Assembly (NCBI RefSeq): GCF_028885415.1
Contig: NZ_CP118527.1
Location: 8,308,001-8,372,000, forward strand
DNA: 64,000 nt
Reading direction: 5' to 3'
From: Streptomyces coeruleorubidus
Lineage (GTDB): Bacteria; Actinomycetota; Actinomycetes; Streptomycetales; Streptomycetaceae
The notes under the pieces were generated by a model. That model saw only the letters and a list, made by a program, of their open reading frames with translations, searched no databases and was not told the DNA's origin. Positions 8,238 through 16,450 of this stretch are shown here, one piece after another. Position 1 is the first letter of the stretch; every line of letters starts with the position of its first letter. The position numbers and the translations under genes are program-made.

Positions 8238-9143
8238 TCAGTCGAGGGTGAGGACGAGCTTGCCCCGGACATGTCCGGTGTCGCTGACCTGCTGGGCCGT
8301 GGCGGCCCGGGCGAGCGGGTAGGCGGTGACCGTGGTGACGACCTTGCCGGTCGCGGCATCCTGCGCCAGAGCGGCCAGAGGGGCAGCCGAGTGTTCCTGG
8401 GGGCCGGTTGCGAAGGTGATGCCGAGCTGGTGCGCGCGGAAGTCGGCGATGGTGACGATGCGCTCGGTGCCGCCCCGCAGGGTGATGGAGTCCTCAAGGG
8501 CTCCCTTCCCGGCCAGGTCGAACACCGCGTCCACGCCATCGGGGGCGAGCGCCCGGACCCGCTCGACCAGGCCCTCGCCGTAAACGGTCGCGGTGGCGCC
8601 GAGCGAGGCGAGGTATTCCTGGTTGGCGGGGCCGGCGGTGCCGATGACTCGCGCTCCGCGGGCCGTGGCGAGCTGGACCGCCAGGGTTCCGACCGCTCCC
8701 GCCGCGCCGTGCATCAGCACGGTCTCCCCGGCGGTGACACCCAGCACGTTCAGGACCCGCTCGGCCGTCTCGCCCGCCACCGGCAGCGCGACCGCGTGCT
8801 GCCAGTCGAGGCCGACGGGCTTGGGGGCCACGGTGGTGGCCAGCGCGTACTCGGCGTACGAGCCGGTGTCCGACCAGCCCAGCACCTCGTCACCCACCTG
8901 CACGTCCCGCACGCCCTCACCCAGGGCGTCCACCACGCCGGCGAGCTCGCGACCGGGGACGGAGGGGAGCGGCGTGGGGAACACGGCATCCAGTGCCCCG
9001 GAGCGGATCTTGCCGTCCAGCGCGTTCAGCCCGGCCGCCCTGACGCGGACGCGGATCTGCCCGGGGCCGGGTTGCGGGACCTCGATGTCCGCCTCGTGCA
9101 GCACTTCCGTGCCGCCGAAACGGTCGAACAGGATGGCTTTCAT
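8238..9143 (-). CDS. Zinc-free MDR-family NADP-dependent quinone oxidoreductase
   Basis: A 301-residue medium-chain dehydrogenase/reductase of the QOR type: N-terminal GroES-like domain (GLNALDGKIRSG), then a Rossmann domain (LMHGAAGAVGTLAVQLA) with no structural zinc cysteines. The start MKAILFDRFGG at 9143 has a strong GAGAGGAG site seven bases upstream, so the 14 codons before it are not used. It is the first gene of the leftward operon and lies directly behind the inverted-repeat promoter at 9160-9220. Confidence 0.9.
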   Translation of the reverse strand: MKAILFDRFGGTEVLHEADIEVPQPGPGQIRVRVRAAGLNALDGKIRSGALDAVFPTPLPSVPGRELAGVVDALGEGVRDVQVGDEVLGWSDTGSYAEYALATTVAPKPVGLDWQHAVALPVAGETAERVLNVLGVTAGETVLMHGAAGAVGTLAVQLATARGARVIGTAGPANQEYLASLGATATVYGEGLVERVRALAPDGVDAVFDLAGKGALEDSITLRGGTERIVTIADFRAHQLGITFATGPQEHSAAPLAALAQDAATGKVVTTVTAYPLARAATAQQVSDTGHVRGKLVLTLD

Positions 9144-9159
9144 GACGTCTCCTCTCGCG

Positions 9160-9220
9160 CCACCAGCTATTTGGTGGCCAGCCACATAAACGTATCAGTG
9201 AATCTGTGGCTAGCCAAGTA
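9160..9220 (-). promoter_or_regulatory. Promoter with overlapping inverted repeats (likely MarR operator)
   Basis: Read on the minus strand, TTGGCT, a 17-base spacer and TACGTT form a plausible promoter before the quinone oxidoreductase. It is covered by GCCACA (9181-9186) and TGTGGC (9205-9210) with an 18-base spacer; each arm continues into a near-palindromic TGGC(C/T)AGCCA. A CCACCA/TGGTGG hairpin (9160-9177) lies next to the ribosome site. It is AT-richer than its surroundings. Confidence 0.6.
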
Positions 9221-9225
9221 ATTCG

Positions 9226-9487
9226 GCTGTCCGGTCCACGGACTGCGTCGGCCGAGCCGGGCTGGATCACGCCGGCGGGGGCGTCGGCCCTTGCCCCGGT
9301 CAGGGCCGGCACCCGGGGACCGAACGAGCCCAGCCGGATAACCGGGCCCGGGCCCGGCGCGGAGCCGGGGCGGATGCCGCTGAGTCGGCGTGCGCGCCGC
9401 GGCATCGGGCGCACGCCGGGCACGCCGAGCCTGAGGCGTACCCCGAGGCCGTCGAACAGGCCCACGCCGACTCCGCCCCGAGGCCGT
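9226..9487. other. Intergenic gap, no gene recognised
   Basis: This is 262 bases of very GC-rich sequence between the leftward redox operon and the 3' end of the ABC ATPase gene. It holds a perfect 16-base palindrome CCGGGCCCGGGCCCGG (9342-9357). Short open frames exist on the minus strand but lack recognisable domains or ribosome sites. It may be part of the operon's 5' region or a gene remnant. Confidence 0.5.
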
Positions 9488-9488
9488 G

Positions 9489-10268
9489 TCAGGACACGGC
9501 GGTTCCCTTCTTGGCGGCCTGGATCTGCTCGTACACATGCGTACGCAGCTCGGCGAAGCGCGGATCCACCCTCGTGTGCAACTGATCGCGCTCGTCCGGC
9601 AGATCGACCTTCAGCTGCTCCCGGACCACGGTGGGGGAGGCGGACAGCACGATCACCCGCTCCCCGAGATAGACGGCCTCGTCGATGTCATGGGTGACGA
9701 ACAGGATCGTGATGCCGCGCTCCCGCCACAGCCCCCGGACCAGGTCCTCCAGATCGGCCCGGGTCTGCGCGTCCACCGCCGCGAACGGCTCGTCCATCAG
9801 CAGCACACGGGGCTCGTACGCCAGTGCGCGGGCGATGGCGACCCGCTGCTGCATACCGCCGGACAACTGCCAGGGATACGCCCCCACGGCGTCCGCCAGC
9901 CCCACCGACTCCAGCGCGTCACGGACCAGTTCCCGGCGTCGGGTTTTACTCAAGTCCTTCTTCTTGAGCGGGAGTTCGACGTTCTCGCCGACCCGCATCC
10001 AGGGGAAGAGGCTGCGCCCGTACTCCTGGAAGACGAACGCCATACCGGGCGGCGGACCGCTCACCTTCCGCCCCTCCAGGAGCACTTCACCGCCGGTCGG
10101 CGCGAGCAGCCCTCCCACGCACTTCAGCAGCGTGGTCTTGCCACAGCCCGACGGCCCGACGAGACAGACGAGTTCTCCGGCGTCGACGGTGAAGGTGAGG
10201 TCGCGGACCGCCTCCACACGCCGCCCCGACCCCTCGTAGACCTTCTTCAGACCCCGTACGTCGAGCAT
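9489..10268 (-). CDS. ABC transporter ATP-binding protein (SsuB/TauB/NrtD type)
   Basis: A 259-residue ATPase: Walker A GPSGCGKTT, signature LSGGMQQRVAIARAL, Walker B VLLMDEP, switch His in FVTHDIDEAVYL. The start MLDVRGLKKVY at 10268 has an AAAGGGCGG-like site upstream. The order ATPase-permease-permease-binding protein on the minus strand makes a full importer of the nitrate/sulfonate/taurine superfamily, whose actinobacterial members also import aromatic acids, pyrimidine precursors and other small organic anions. Confidence 0.93.
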   Translation of the reverse strand: MLDVRGLKKVYEGSGRRVEAVRDLTFTVDAGELVCLVGPSGCGKTTLLKCVGGLLAPTGGEVLLEGRKVSGPPPGMAFVFQEYGRSLFPWMRVGENVELPLKKKDLSKTRRRELVRDALESVGLADAVGAYPWQLSGGMQQRVAIARALAYEPRVLLMDEPFAAVDAQTRADLEDLVRGLWRERGITILFVTHDIDEAVYLGERVIVLSASPTVVREQLKVDLPDERDQLHTRVDPRFAELRTHVYEQIQAAKKGTAVS

Positions 10269-10288
10269 GGACCGCCCTTTCAAGAGGT

Positions 10289-11068
10289 TCACGGCGACCG
10301 CCGGGCCGAGGCGCGCAGACCGTGGTACCAGCCGAGCGCCCGCCGCTCGACCGACCGGAAGACGACCGACAGCAGGAAGCCGAGCAGACCGAGCACGAGG
10401 ATGCCGGTCCACATGTCCGGGATCGCGAAGCCGCGCTGGAACTGGACGATGGTGAAGCCGAGTCCGTTGCTCGCGGCGAACATCTCGCTGATCACCATGA
10501 GGATGATGCCGATGGACAGGGCCTGGCGCAGGCCCGCGAAGATCTGCGGGCTCGCCGACCGCAGCACCAGGTTCCTGAGCCGCGCCACACCCGTGATGCC
10601 GTACGAGCGCGCCGTCTCGGCCATCACCGGGTCCACCGCCCGCACGCCCTCGACCGTGTTGAGCAGGACGGGCCACACGCAGCCGGCCGCGATCACCATG
10701 ACCTTCATCGTGTCGCCGATCCCCGCGAACAGCATGATGACCGGCACCAGCACCGGCGGCGGCACCGCCCGCAGGAACTCCAGGACCGGCTCGCACACCG
10801 CCCGCACCCGCGGGTAGGACCCGATGACCGTACCGAGCGCCACCCCCAGGGCCGCCGCCAGCGCGTAACCGCCCGCCAGCCGCAGCACGCTCGGCAGGAC
10901 GTCGCTCCGCAGGCGCTGCGCCGTCCACACGTCCGGGAAGGCCGCCAGGATCGTCCGCAGGGGCGGCCAGTACACGTCCGTGCTGCCCGCGGACGCCACC
11001 CACCAGACCGTGACCAGCAGGGCCGGGAGGGCGACGGCGAACACCAGCCGCAGCAGCAGGCCCCTCAC
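10289..11068 (-). CDS. ABC transporter permease 1 (SsuC/TauC type)
   Basis: A 259-residue BPD-type permease with about six membrane segments and the EAA-like loop (MAETARSYGITGVARLRNLVL). The GTG start at 11068 overlaps the stop of permease 2 by four bases (GTGA). It is homologous to the next gene; the pair probably forms a heterodimeric channel. Confidence 0.9.
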   Translation of the reverse strand: MRGLLLRLVFAVALPALLVTVWWVASAGSTDVYWPPLRTILAAFPDVWTAQRLRSDVLPSVLRLAGGYALAAALGVALGTVIGSYPRVRAVCEPVLEFLRAVPPPVLVPVIMLFAGIGDTMKVMVIAAGCVWPVLLNTVEGVRAVDPVMAETARSYGITGVARLRNLVLRSASPQIFAGLRQALSIGIILMVISEMFAASNGLGFTIVQFQRGFAIPDMWTGILVLGLLGFLLSVVFRSVERRALGWYHGLRASARRSP

Positions 11069-11838
11069 ACCGCCACCTCCCCGCGCACCGACTGGTGCCA
11101 GGCCAGCGCCCGCCGCTCCACCGTGCGCGCGCCGACGTTGATCAGCAGCCCGAGCAGCCCGGTCACCACGATCAGCGCGTACATCTCGGGCACGGCCTGC
11201 GAGGTCTGGGCCACCCCGATGCGCTTGCCCAGCCCCGGTGCTCCGATGACGAGTTCGGACGTGATGGCGAGGATCAGCGCGACCGCCGCCGCCAGCCGGA
11301 CGCCGGTCATGACGTACGGCAGCGCGGTCGGCCACAGCACATGCCGGATCCGCGCCCAGGTGCCGAGGCCGTACGACCGCGCCGTCTCGTCGGCGACGGG
11401 GTCGACGTCCTGGACGCCGTACAGAACCTGGATCAGGACCTGCCAGAACGACGCGTAGACGACGAGGAGGAGCACCGAGCGCAGTTCGGTGCCGTACAGC
11501 AGTACCGCCAGCGGGATCAGCGCGACCGACGGGATCGGACGCAGGAACTCGATCGTCGAGGCCGTCGCCGCACGCAGATACGGCACGACCGAGATCAGCA
11601 CGCCCACCACGATCCCCGCACAGGAGGCGATCGCCAGGCCCAGCGCCCAGCCGGTGAGCGTGTCGCCGAGCGCCGTCCAGAAGGCCGAGTCGCCCGTCTC
11701 GTCCGCGAGCGCTTCGGCGATCCGGCTGGTGGGTGGGAAGTAGGTCTCCTCGACCAGGCCGAGCCGCGGCACCGCCTCTCCCAGGGCGAGGAAGGCGGCG
11801 AGCCCGGCCGCACCGAGTGCGGCGTTCACGCCCCTCAT
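11065..11838 (-). CDS. ABC transporter permease 2 (SsuC/TauC type)
   Basis: A 257-residue inner-membrane permease with an N-terminal membrane segment (ALGAAGLAAFLALGEAV) and the cytoplasmic coupling loop VADETARSYGLGTWARIRHVL. It starts at ATG 11838, 14 bases after the binding-protein gene. Together with permease 1 it lets the importer use two different permease chains rather than a homodimer. Confidence 0.9.
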   Translation of the reverse strand: MRGVNAALGAAGLAAFLALGEAVPRLGLVEETYFPPTSRIAEALADETGDSAFWTALGDTLTGWALGLAIASCAGIVVGVLISVVPYLRAATASTIEFLRPIPSVALIPLAVLLYGTELRSVLLLVVYASFWQVLIQVLYGVQDVDPVADETARSYGLGTWARIRHVLWPTALPYVMTGVRLAAAVALILAITSELVIGAPGLGKRIGVAQTSQAVPEMYALIVVTGLLGLLINVGARTVERRALAWHQSVRGEVAV

Positions 11839-11851
11839 GCGTCTGTGTCCC

Positions 11852-12826
11852 TCACGGCAGCAGCTTGTCCAGGTCCGGCGTCGACTTGAACAGGCCGTCG
11901 TCCTCGCCGAGCTTCATCAGCGCTTCGATGGAGGCGCGGTTCGGCTCCGCCGGCCACTTGGGCAGGGTCACCTTCTCCAGCACCGCGGCCGGGATCTTCG
12001 TGTACGTGGTGACGATCCGGCGGGCCTCGTCCGGGTGGGCGTCGGCGTAGGCGAGGGACTCGGCGGTGGCCTTCCGGAACTTCTCGACCACCTCCGGGTT
12101 CTGTTGGGCGTACCGGGTCGAGGTGAAGTACAGCGCGACGGTGAGGTCGGGTGCCACGTCCACCAAGGGCGAGGCGATGATGCGTCCGCCCTGGCTCCTG
12201 ACGGTGGCGAGCGCGGGCTCGACCACCTGGGCGGCGTCGATCTGCCCGCTGTCGAGGGCGGCCGGCATCTGGTCGAAGGCGAGCTCGACGAACTCGACCT
12301 TGTCCGGGTCGCCGCCCGCCTTGCGCACCGACGCGCGCACGGACGTCTCGTTGATGTTCTTCAGCGTGTTGATGGCGACCCGCTTGCCCTCCAGGTCCTT
12401 CGGCGACCTGATCGGACTGTCCTTGCCCACGGTGATCGCGCTGAAGTCCTTGCCCTCGACACCGGTCGAGGCGATCGCGTTCGCGACGGCCTTGATCGGC
12501 ACGTTGTTGGACTGGGCGATCATCAGCGACGTCACGTTGGAGAACCCGAACTGGAACTGGCCGCTGGCCACCCCCGGCACGATCGCCGCGCCGCCCTGCG
12601 CGGTGGTGAACCGGAGCTTCAGGCCCTGCTTCTCGAAGAAGCCCTTCTCCTGGCCCAGATAGAGCGGTGCCACATCGACGATGGGAATGAGCCCGACCTC
12701 GACGGTGGTCACCCCGCCGGACGAGGCGCCCGCGTCCGAGGTGCCACCGCCGTCGGACGAGCCACAGGCCGCCGCGGTGAGCAGGACGGACACGGCCGCG
12801 AGACGGGTGAAGAGACGACGACGCAA
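11852..12826 (-). CDS. ABC transporter substrate-binding lipoprotein (SsuA/TauA/NMT1-like)
   Basis: A 324-residue lipoprotein: an N-terminal signal with a lipobox-type Cys (VLLTAAACGSS, Cys about residue 21), then the NMT1/SsuA fold (VEVGLIPIVDVAPLYLGQEKGFF). It is the first gene of the transport operon and divergent from the IclR gene. The ligand cannot be read from sequence; the adjacent VanAB-like operon makes a methoxy-aromatic or related acid a reasonable guess. Confidence 0.9.
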   Translation of the reverse strand: MRRRLFTRLAAVSVLLTAAACGSSDGGGTSDAGASSGGVTTVEVGLIPIVDVAPLYLGQEKGFFEKQGLKLRFTTAQGGAAIVPGVASGQFQFGFSNVTSLMIAQSNNVPIKAVANAIASTGVEGKDFSAITVGKDSPIRSPKDLEGKRVAINTLKNINETSVRASVRKAGGDPDKVEFVELAFDQMPAALDSGQIDAAQVVEPALATVRSQGGRIIASPLVDVAPDLTVALYFTSTRYAQQNPEVVEKFRKATAESLAYADAHPDEARRIVTTYTKIPAAVLEKVTLPKWPAEPNRASIEALMKLGEDDGLFKSTPDLDKLLP

Positions 12827-12976
12827 GACTCCTCCTGTGGGACCGGCTGTGGTTCTCCGACAGGTTGTGCGCAGACAGCACGCTTGTGCTCAGCGAGAAC
12901 GTAAAGCCGGGGTCGATTCATGGTCAATGCCCTTGTCGACACCGCTCGTTGACATCACGAGATCCGCACTCCTAGC

Positions 12977-12991
12977 GTGCGCACTGCGCAC
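12977..12991. promoter_or_regulatory. Inverted repeat before the IclR gene (candidate operator)
   Basis: GTGCGC-ACT-GCGCAC is a perfect 6+6 inverted repeat ending 27 bases before the iclR-type start and lying between it and the divergent ABC operon. This is a usual place for an autoregulatory IclR site that also controls the divergent transcript. Confidence 0.45.
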
Positions 12992-13018
12992 GGTCGTACG
13001 TCACGCCGGAGGCCCAGG

Positions 13019-13870
13019 ATGTCCGCTGAAGCCCGCGCACCGCATTTCGTCCGGTCCTTCGAGCGTGGCCTCGCCGTGATCCGCGCCTTCGACGCCGAGC
13101 ATCCGGCGCTGACCCTGAGCGAGGTCGCGCGCGCCTGCGAGCTGACGCGCGCGGCGGCCCGCCGTTTCCTGCTCACCCTCGCCGACCTCGGCTACGTCCA
13201 CACCGACGGCCGCCGCTTCCGCCTCACCCCGCGGGTGCTGGAACTCGGCTACTCCTACCTCGCCGGCTACACGCTGCCCCAGCTCGCCGAGCCCCACTTG
13301 GAGCAACTCGTCGCGCGGGTACGGGAATCGTCCTCGCTCTGCGTCCTCGACGGCGACGACATCGTGTACGTCGCCCGGGTCCCCACCCGCCGCATCATGA
13401 CCGCGTCCATCACGGTCGGCACCCGCTTCCCGGCGTATGTGACGTCGGTGGGCCGGGTGATCCTCGCCCATCTGCCGGACGAGCACGTCGAAGCCAGGCT
13501 CGCCCGGACGGAGTTGAAGCCCCTCACCACACGCACGATCGCCACGCCGGGGGCCCTGCGGGCGGAGCTGCGCCGAGTCCGCCGTCAGGGCTACGCCGTC
13601 GTCGACCAGGAGCTGGAGGAGGGGCTGAGATCGGTCGCCGCCCCGGTGCGGGACCGGGACGGCGACGTGGTCGCGGCCGTCAACATCGCCGTGCACGCCG
13701 GCCGCAACTCCGTCGATTCCGTACGCCGCGACCTGTTGCCGCATCTGCTGGCGACCGTCGCCGGGATCGAGGCCGACCTGCGGATCACAAGTCCAGCACC
13801 AGCCGCCGCCCTCGGCACCGGGACACGCAGATCATCATCGTCTCGCCGCTCTCCCGCTCATCCGGGGTGA
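13019..13870 (+). CDS. IclR-family regulator (PcaR/PobR-like subgroup)
   Basis: A 283-residue protein: N-terminal HTH (LTLSEVARACELTRAAARRFLLTLADLG), then the IclR effector domain with SLCVLDGDDIVYVARVP and HLPDEHVEARL. The opening FVRSFERGLAVIRAFD is typical of aromatic-acid-responsive IclR proteins. ATG 13019 is chosen for the GGAGG site seven bases upstream. The C-terminal 29 codons are low-complexity Ser/Arg/Pro and overlap the convergent reductase gene by 86 bases, an unusually long overlap that suggests the original stop was lost. Confidence 0.88.
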   Translation: MSAEARAPHFVRSFERGLAVIRAFDAEHPALTLSEVARACELTRAAARRFLLTLADLGYVHTDGRRFRLTPRVLELGYSYLAGYTLPQLAEPHLEQLVARVRESSSLCVLDGDDIVYVARVPTRRIMTASITVGTRFPAYVTSVGRVILAHLPDEHVEARLARTELKPLTTRTIATPGALRAELRRVRRQGYAVVDQELEEGLRSVAAPVRDRDGDVVAAVNIAVHAGRNSVDSVRRDLLPHLLATVAGIEADLRITSPAPAAALGTGTRRSSSSRRSPAHPG

Positions 13871-14720
13871 GCACGGAGTCCCGGTGTTCCGGGGTGCCGT
13901 CGAGGACGTCGGTCTCACAGGTCCCGCAGGTGCCCTCGGTGCAGGAGTAAAGGACCTCGACCCCCGCGGCGCGCACGGTGTCCAGGACGGACACGTCCGG
14001 CGCGACGGTGAGCGTCCTGCCGCTCCGCGCCAGCTCCACCTCGAACTCGATGTCGCCGCCGGTCTCCTGTTCCTTCGGCCGGAACCGCTCGACACGCAGC
14101 ACTCCCGACGGGCAGCGCTCCTCGACCGCGTCCAGCAGCGGCCCGGGGCCGCAGCAGTAGACGAGCGTGTCCTCGGGTACGTCGTCCAGCACCGAGGGCA
14201 GGTCCAGCAACCCCGTCTCGTCCTCGGGCGCCATCGTCACCCGGTCCCCGTACCGGGCCAGGTCCTCGCCGAACGCCATCGACTCGCGGGTGCGCCCGCC
14301 GTACAGCAGCGTCCACTCGGCGCCCGCCGCCTCGGCCGCCGCCAGCATCGGCAGGATCGGGGTGATGCCGATGCCGCCCGCGACGAAGCGGTAGCGGGGG
14401 GCGGGCTCCAGGCCGAAGTTGTTCCGGGGCCCGCGCACGCGGACCTTGTCGCCCTGCCCGACCTGCTCGTGCACATGGGCCGAGCCACCCCGGCCGTCCG
14501 GCTCGCGCAGCACCGCGATCCGCCAGGCCGACCGGTTCGCCGGATCGCCGCACAGCGAGTACTGCCGCTCCAGCCCGGGGCCGAGCACGACGTCGATGTG
14601 GGCGCCCGGCTGCCACTTGGGGAGCGGCTCGCCCAACGGGTGGCGCAGCGTGAGGGCGAGCACGCCGTCGGCGGCGAACTCACGCCGCTCGACGATGAGT
14701 TCGTCTTCGTACACGCTCAT
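13785..14720 (-). CDS. Oxygenase reductase: FMN/NAD domain plus C-terminal 2Fe-2S ferredoxin (VanB-like)
   Basis: A 311-residue phthalate-dioxygenase-reductase-type protein. The flavin motif is RQYSLCG, the NAD(P) motif is VAGGIGITPILPML, and the C-terminal plant-type ferredoxin has CTEGTCGTCE with a later Cys in MICVSRCRG. It feeds electrons from NAD(P)H to the Rieske oxygenase of the same operon. The ATG overlaps the upstream 59-residue gene's stop (ATGA). The gene ends inside the convergent IclR gene. Confidence 0.92.
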   Translation of the reverse strand: MSVYEDELIVERREFAADGVLALTLRHPLGEPLPKWQPGAHIDVVLGPGLERQYSLCGDPANRSAWRIAVLREPDGRGGSAHVHEQVGQGDKVRVRGPRNNFGLEPAPRYRFVAGGIGITPILPMLAAAEAAGAEWTLLYGGRTRESMAFGEDLARYGDRVTMAPEDETGLLDLPSVLDDVPEDTLVYCCGPGPLLDAVEERCPSGVLRVERFRPKEQETGGDIEFEVELARSGRTLTVAPDVSVLDTVRAAGVEVLYSCTEGTCGTCETDVLDGTPEHRDSVLTPDERESGETMMICVSRCRGRRLVLDL

Positions 14721-14896
14721 GAACTGTTCCCTCGCGGCTCGTCGACGTCATGTCCCTGCGGGTGGGCGAGCATCCACTCCCACATCTCCACCGGATCCTG
14801 CGCGGTGTGCTCGCGGCCGCAGTGGCAGGTGCCGTGCAGGATGTCGGTGCCGGGCAGCCAGTCGATGCGGTAGATCTCGCCGGTCGGACTCGTCAC
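14717..14896 (-). CDS. 59-residue conserved-looking protein between oxygenase and reductase
   Basis: A small protein with a GTG start overlapping the oxygenase stop (GTGA) and a stop overlapping the reductase start (ATGA), so it is coupled on both sides. It holds an HGTCHCGREH segment, which could bind metal, and an acidic/aromatic stretch (PVEMWEWMLAHPQGHD). I do not recognise the family. Its position suggests a small accessory or assembly factor of the oxygenase system. Confidence 0.7.
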   Translation of the reverse strand: MTSPTGEIYRIDWLPGTDILHGTCHCGREHTAQDPVEMWEWMLAHPQGHDVDEPRGNSS

Positions 14897-15963
14897 TGGA
14901 CCTTCTCCACGGGCTTCTCGCCCTCCTCGACCAGCCGGGCGAGGATACGGCGGGCGGCCAGGCCGCCGGTGTCGATGTTGATGCTCAGCTCCTGGTAGCC
15001 GGTGCGCTCGGTGCCGAGGGTCTTCTGGAGCAGGTTGAGGGCGGTGACGTCCTGCATCACGACCGTGTGGTTGTTGCCGCGCAGGAATTCGGTGACCTCG
15101 GCGTCGTCGGTCGCCCAGTCGCGCGAGACGGCCCAGAAGTCGTACACCTTGCCGTCGCCGGACGGTGTGATCGCGTACGTGATCTCGGTGTGGAAGCCGT
15201 TCGGGTCGCTGCCGTCCGGCTCGGGCAGCACGCCGACCGGGGCGATGCGGCTGTGCAGCAGATAGAGGCAGGGCGCGTGGTACTCGATGTCCTGCCAGCG
15301 GGTGATCCGGCCCTCGATGCCGGTGGACTTGGCGTAGAACGGCGGGCACTCGGCGTCGTCCATGTGCCGGCTCACCCGGACGATCCCGGCGCCCTCGTCG
15401 ACCTCCGTCGTGATCGGCGTCTCGGCGACCTCGGGGGTGCCGATGTACCCGCCGTGCAGATACGTCTCGTGGGACAGGTCCAGGAGGTTGTCGACGAGGA
15501 GTCCGTAGTCGCAGTCGATGGGCTCCATGCCGCGCACGGTGACCCAGCCGGGGGAGTCGAGGTGCCTGGCCCGCGGGATGCTCTGCGGATCGGCGAGCGC
15601 GGGGTCACCGATCCACACCCAGATCAGCGAGTCCTGCTCGACGACCGGGTAGGAGGCGACCCGGGCCGTGCGCGGCACCCGTTTCTGCCCCGGCACGTAC
15701 ACGCACGTACCGGTCGTGTCGTACGTGAACCCGTGGTACCCGCACACGATCCGGTCGCCGTCGAGGCGCGTCGGGGCCTCGGACAGCGGATACCGGCGGT
15801 GCACACACCGGTCGTGCAGCACGACCGGCGTGCCCTCCTCCTCGGTCCGGTAGAGCACGAGCGTCTCACCGAGAATCGTCCGTCCGAGCAACTCCCGCCC
15901 GACCTCGTGACTGTAGGCGGCGACGTACCACTGGTTCCTGGCGAAGGCGGTGGTGTGAGGCAT
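14893..15963 (-). CDS. Rieske-type aromatic ring-hydroxylating/demethylating oxygenase (VanA-like)
   Basis: A 356-residue oxygenase. The Rieske cluster ligands are Cys53/His55 (DRCVHRRYPL) and Cys74/His77 (VCGYHGF). The mononuclear iron site is in DNLLDLSHETYLHGG. Length and the single-component alpha architecture fit vanillate O-demethylase oxygenase and related monooxygenases rather than two-subunit dioxygenases. It starts at ATG 15963 and is the first gene of the operon. If the substrate is vanillate, the product protocatechuate is the substrate of the pca operon at 32-38.6 kb in this window. Confidence 0.88.
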   Translation of the reverse strand: MPHTTAFARNQWYVAAYSHEVGRELLGRTILGETLVLYRTEEEGTPVVLHDRCVHRRYPLSEAPTRLDGDRIVCGYHGFTYDTTGTCVYVPGQKRVPRTARVASYPVVEQDSLIWVWIGDPALADPQSIPRARHLDSPGWVTVRGMEPIDCDYGLLVDNLLDLSHETYLHGGYIGTPEVAETPITTEVDEGAGIVRVSRHMDDAECPPFYAKSTGIEGRITRWQDIEYHAPCLYLLHSRIAPVGVLPEPDGSDPNGFHTEITYAITPSGDGKVYDFWAVSRDWATDDAEVTEFLRGNNHTVVMQDVTALNLLQKTLGTERTGYQELSINIDTGGLAARRILARLVEEGEKPVEKVQ

Positions 15964-16019
15964 GGGGTTCCCGTCCCTGTCGGCGGGGCGCCGTCGCCCC
16001 GCGTGCCGTGGTTGGAATC

Positions 16020-16033
16020 AGGGTCGTGACCCT
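16020..16033. promoter_or_regulatory. Inverted repeat upstream of the oxygenase operon
   Basis: AGGGTC-GT-GACCCT, arms of six bases, lies 57 bases upstream of the oxygenase ATG. An imperfect hairpin (GGCTTCCG ... CGGAAGGCC) follows at about 16052-16073. It is a candidate operator for the operon; which regulator binds is unknown. Confidence 0.4.
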
Positions 16034-16136
16034 TGTGGCAGCTCCGCAAGGCGGCTTCCGTGAGGCGGAAGGCCTCTCGTAAAAGGGCTGGTGAGACTCA
16101 CGCTGTGCTCCCACACGACTCTTCCGAAGGCAGGGA

Positions 16137-16328
16137 ATGTACGGACAGGAAGAGGCCGACGGCCGTTTCGTCAAGGCGGAGGGGCTGCTGCAGGGGCTCA
16201 CCATGGCCCTGATGCGGCTTGGCGTGGAACTCGACTCGGAGACGCCCTGCTCCCGGCCTCCGCCACGAGAACGGACCGCCTTGGTCGGCCGTGGCTGGGC
16301 CAGGGCGCGGCGGACGAGGTGTGACTGA
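16137..16328 (+). CDS. Possible small protein (63 residues)
   Basis: It starts at ATG 16137 after AAGGCAGGG. The first 35 residues (MYGQEEADGRFVKAEGLLQG and on) look like a plausible amphipathic protein start, but the C-terminal half is Arg/Pro-rich and looks like noncoding GC-rich translation. No family is recognised. It may be a truncated gene in a decaying segment. Confidence 0.25.
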   Translation: MYGQEEADGRFVKAEGLLQGLTMALMRLGVELDSETPCSRPPPRERTALVGRGWARARRTRCD

Positions 16329-16450
16329 CGCGTCATGAGGCGTGGGCTGCCAGGAAGTCTGGTCGGTGCAGAGAGGGTTTGTGTGCCCGTGTGGATGCGT
16401 TCACCGGGAAGGCTGCCGCCGTGGAGGTGACATCCAGAGCCCGTTCGGAG

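Noticed and set aside
9226..9487. Minus-strand open frame (GLFDGLGVRLRLGV...) as a gene
   Set aside because: No ribosome site, no family, and it continues as a shadow of the quinone oxidoreductase gene.
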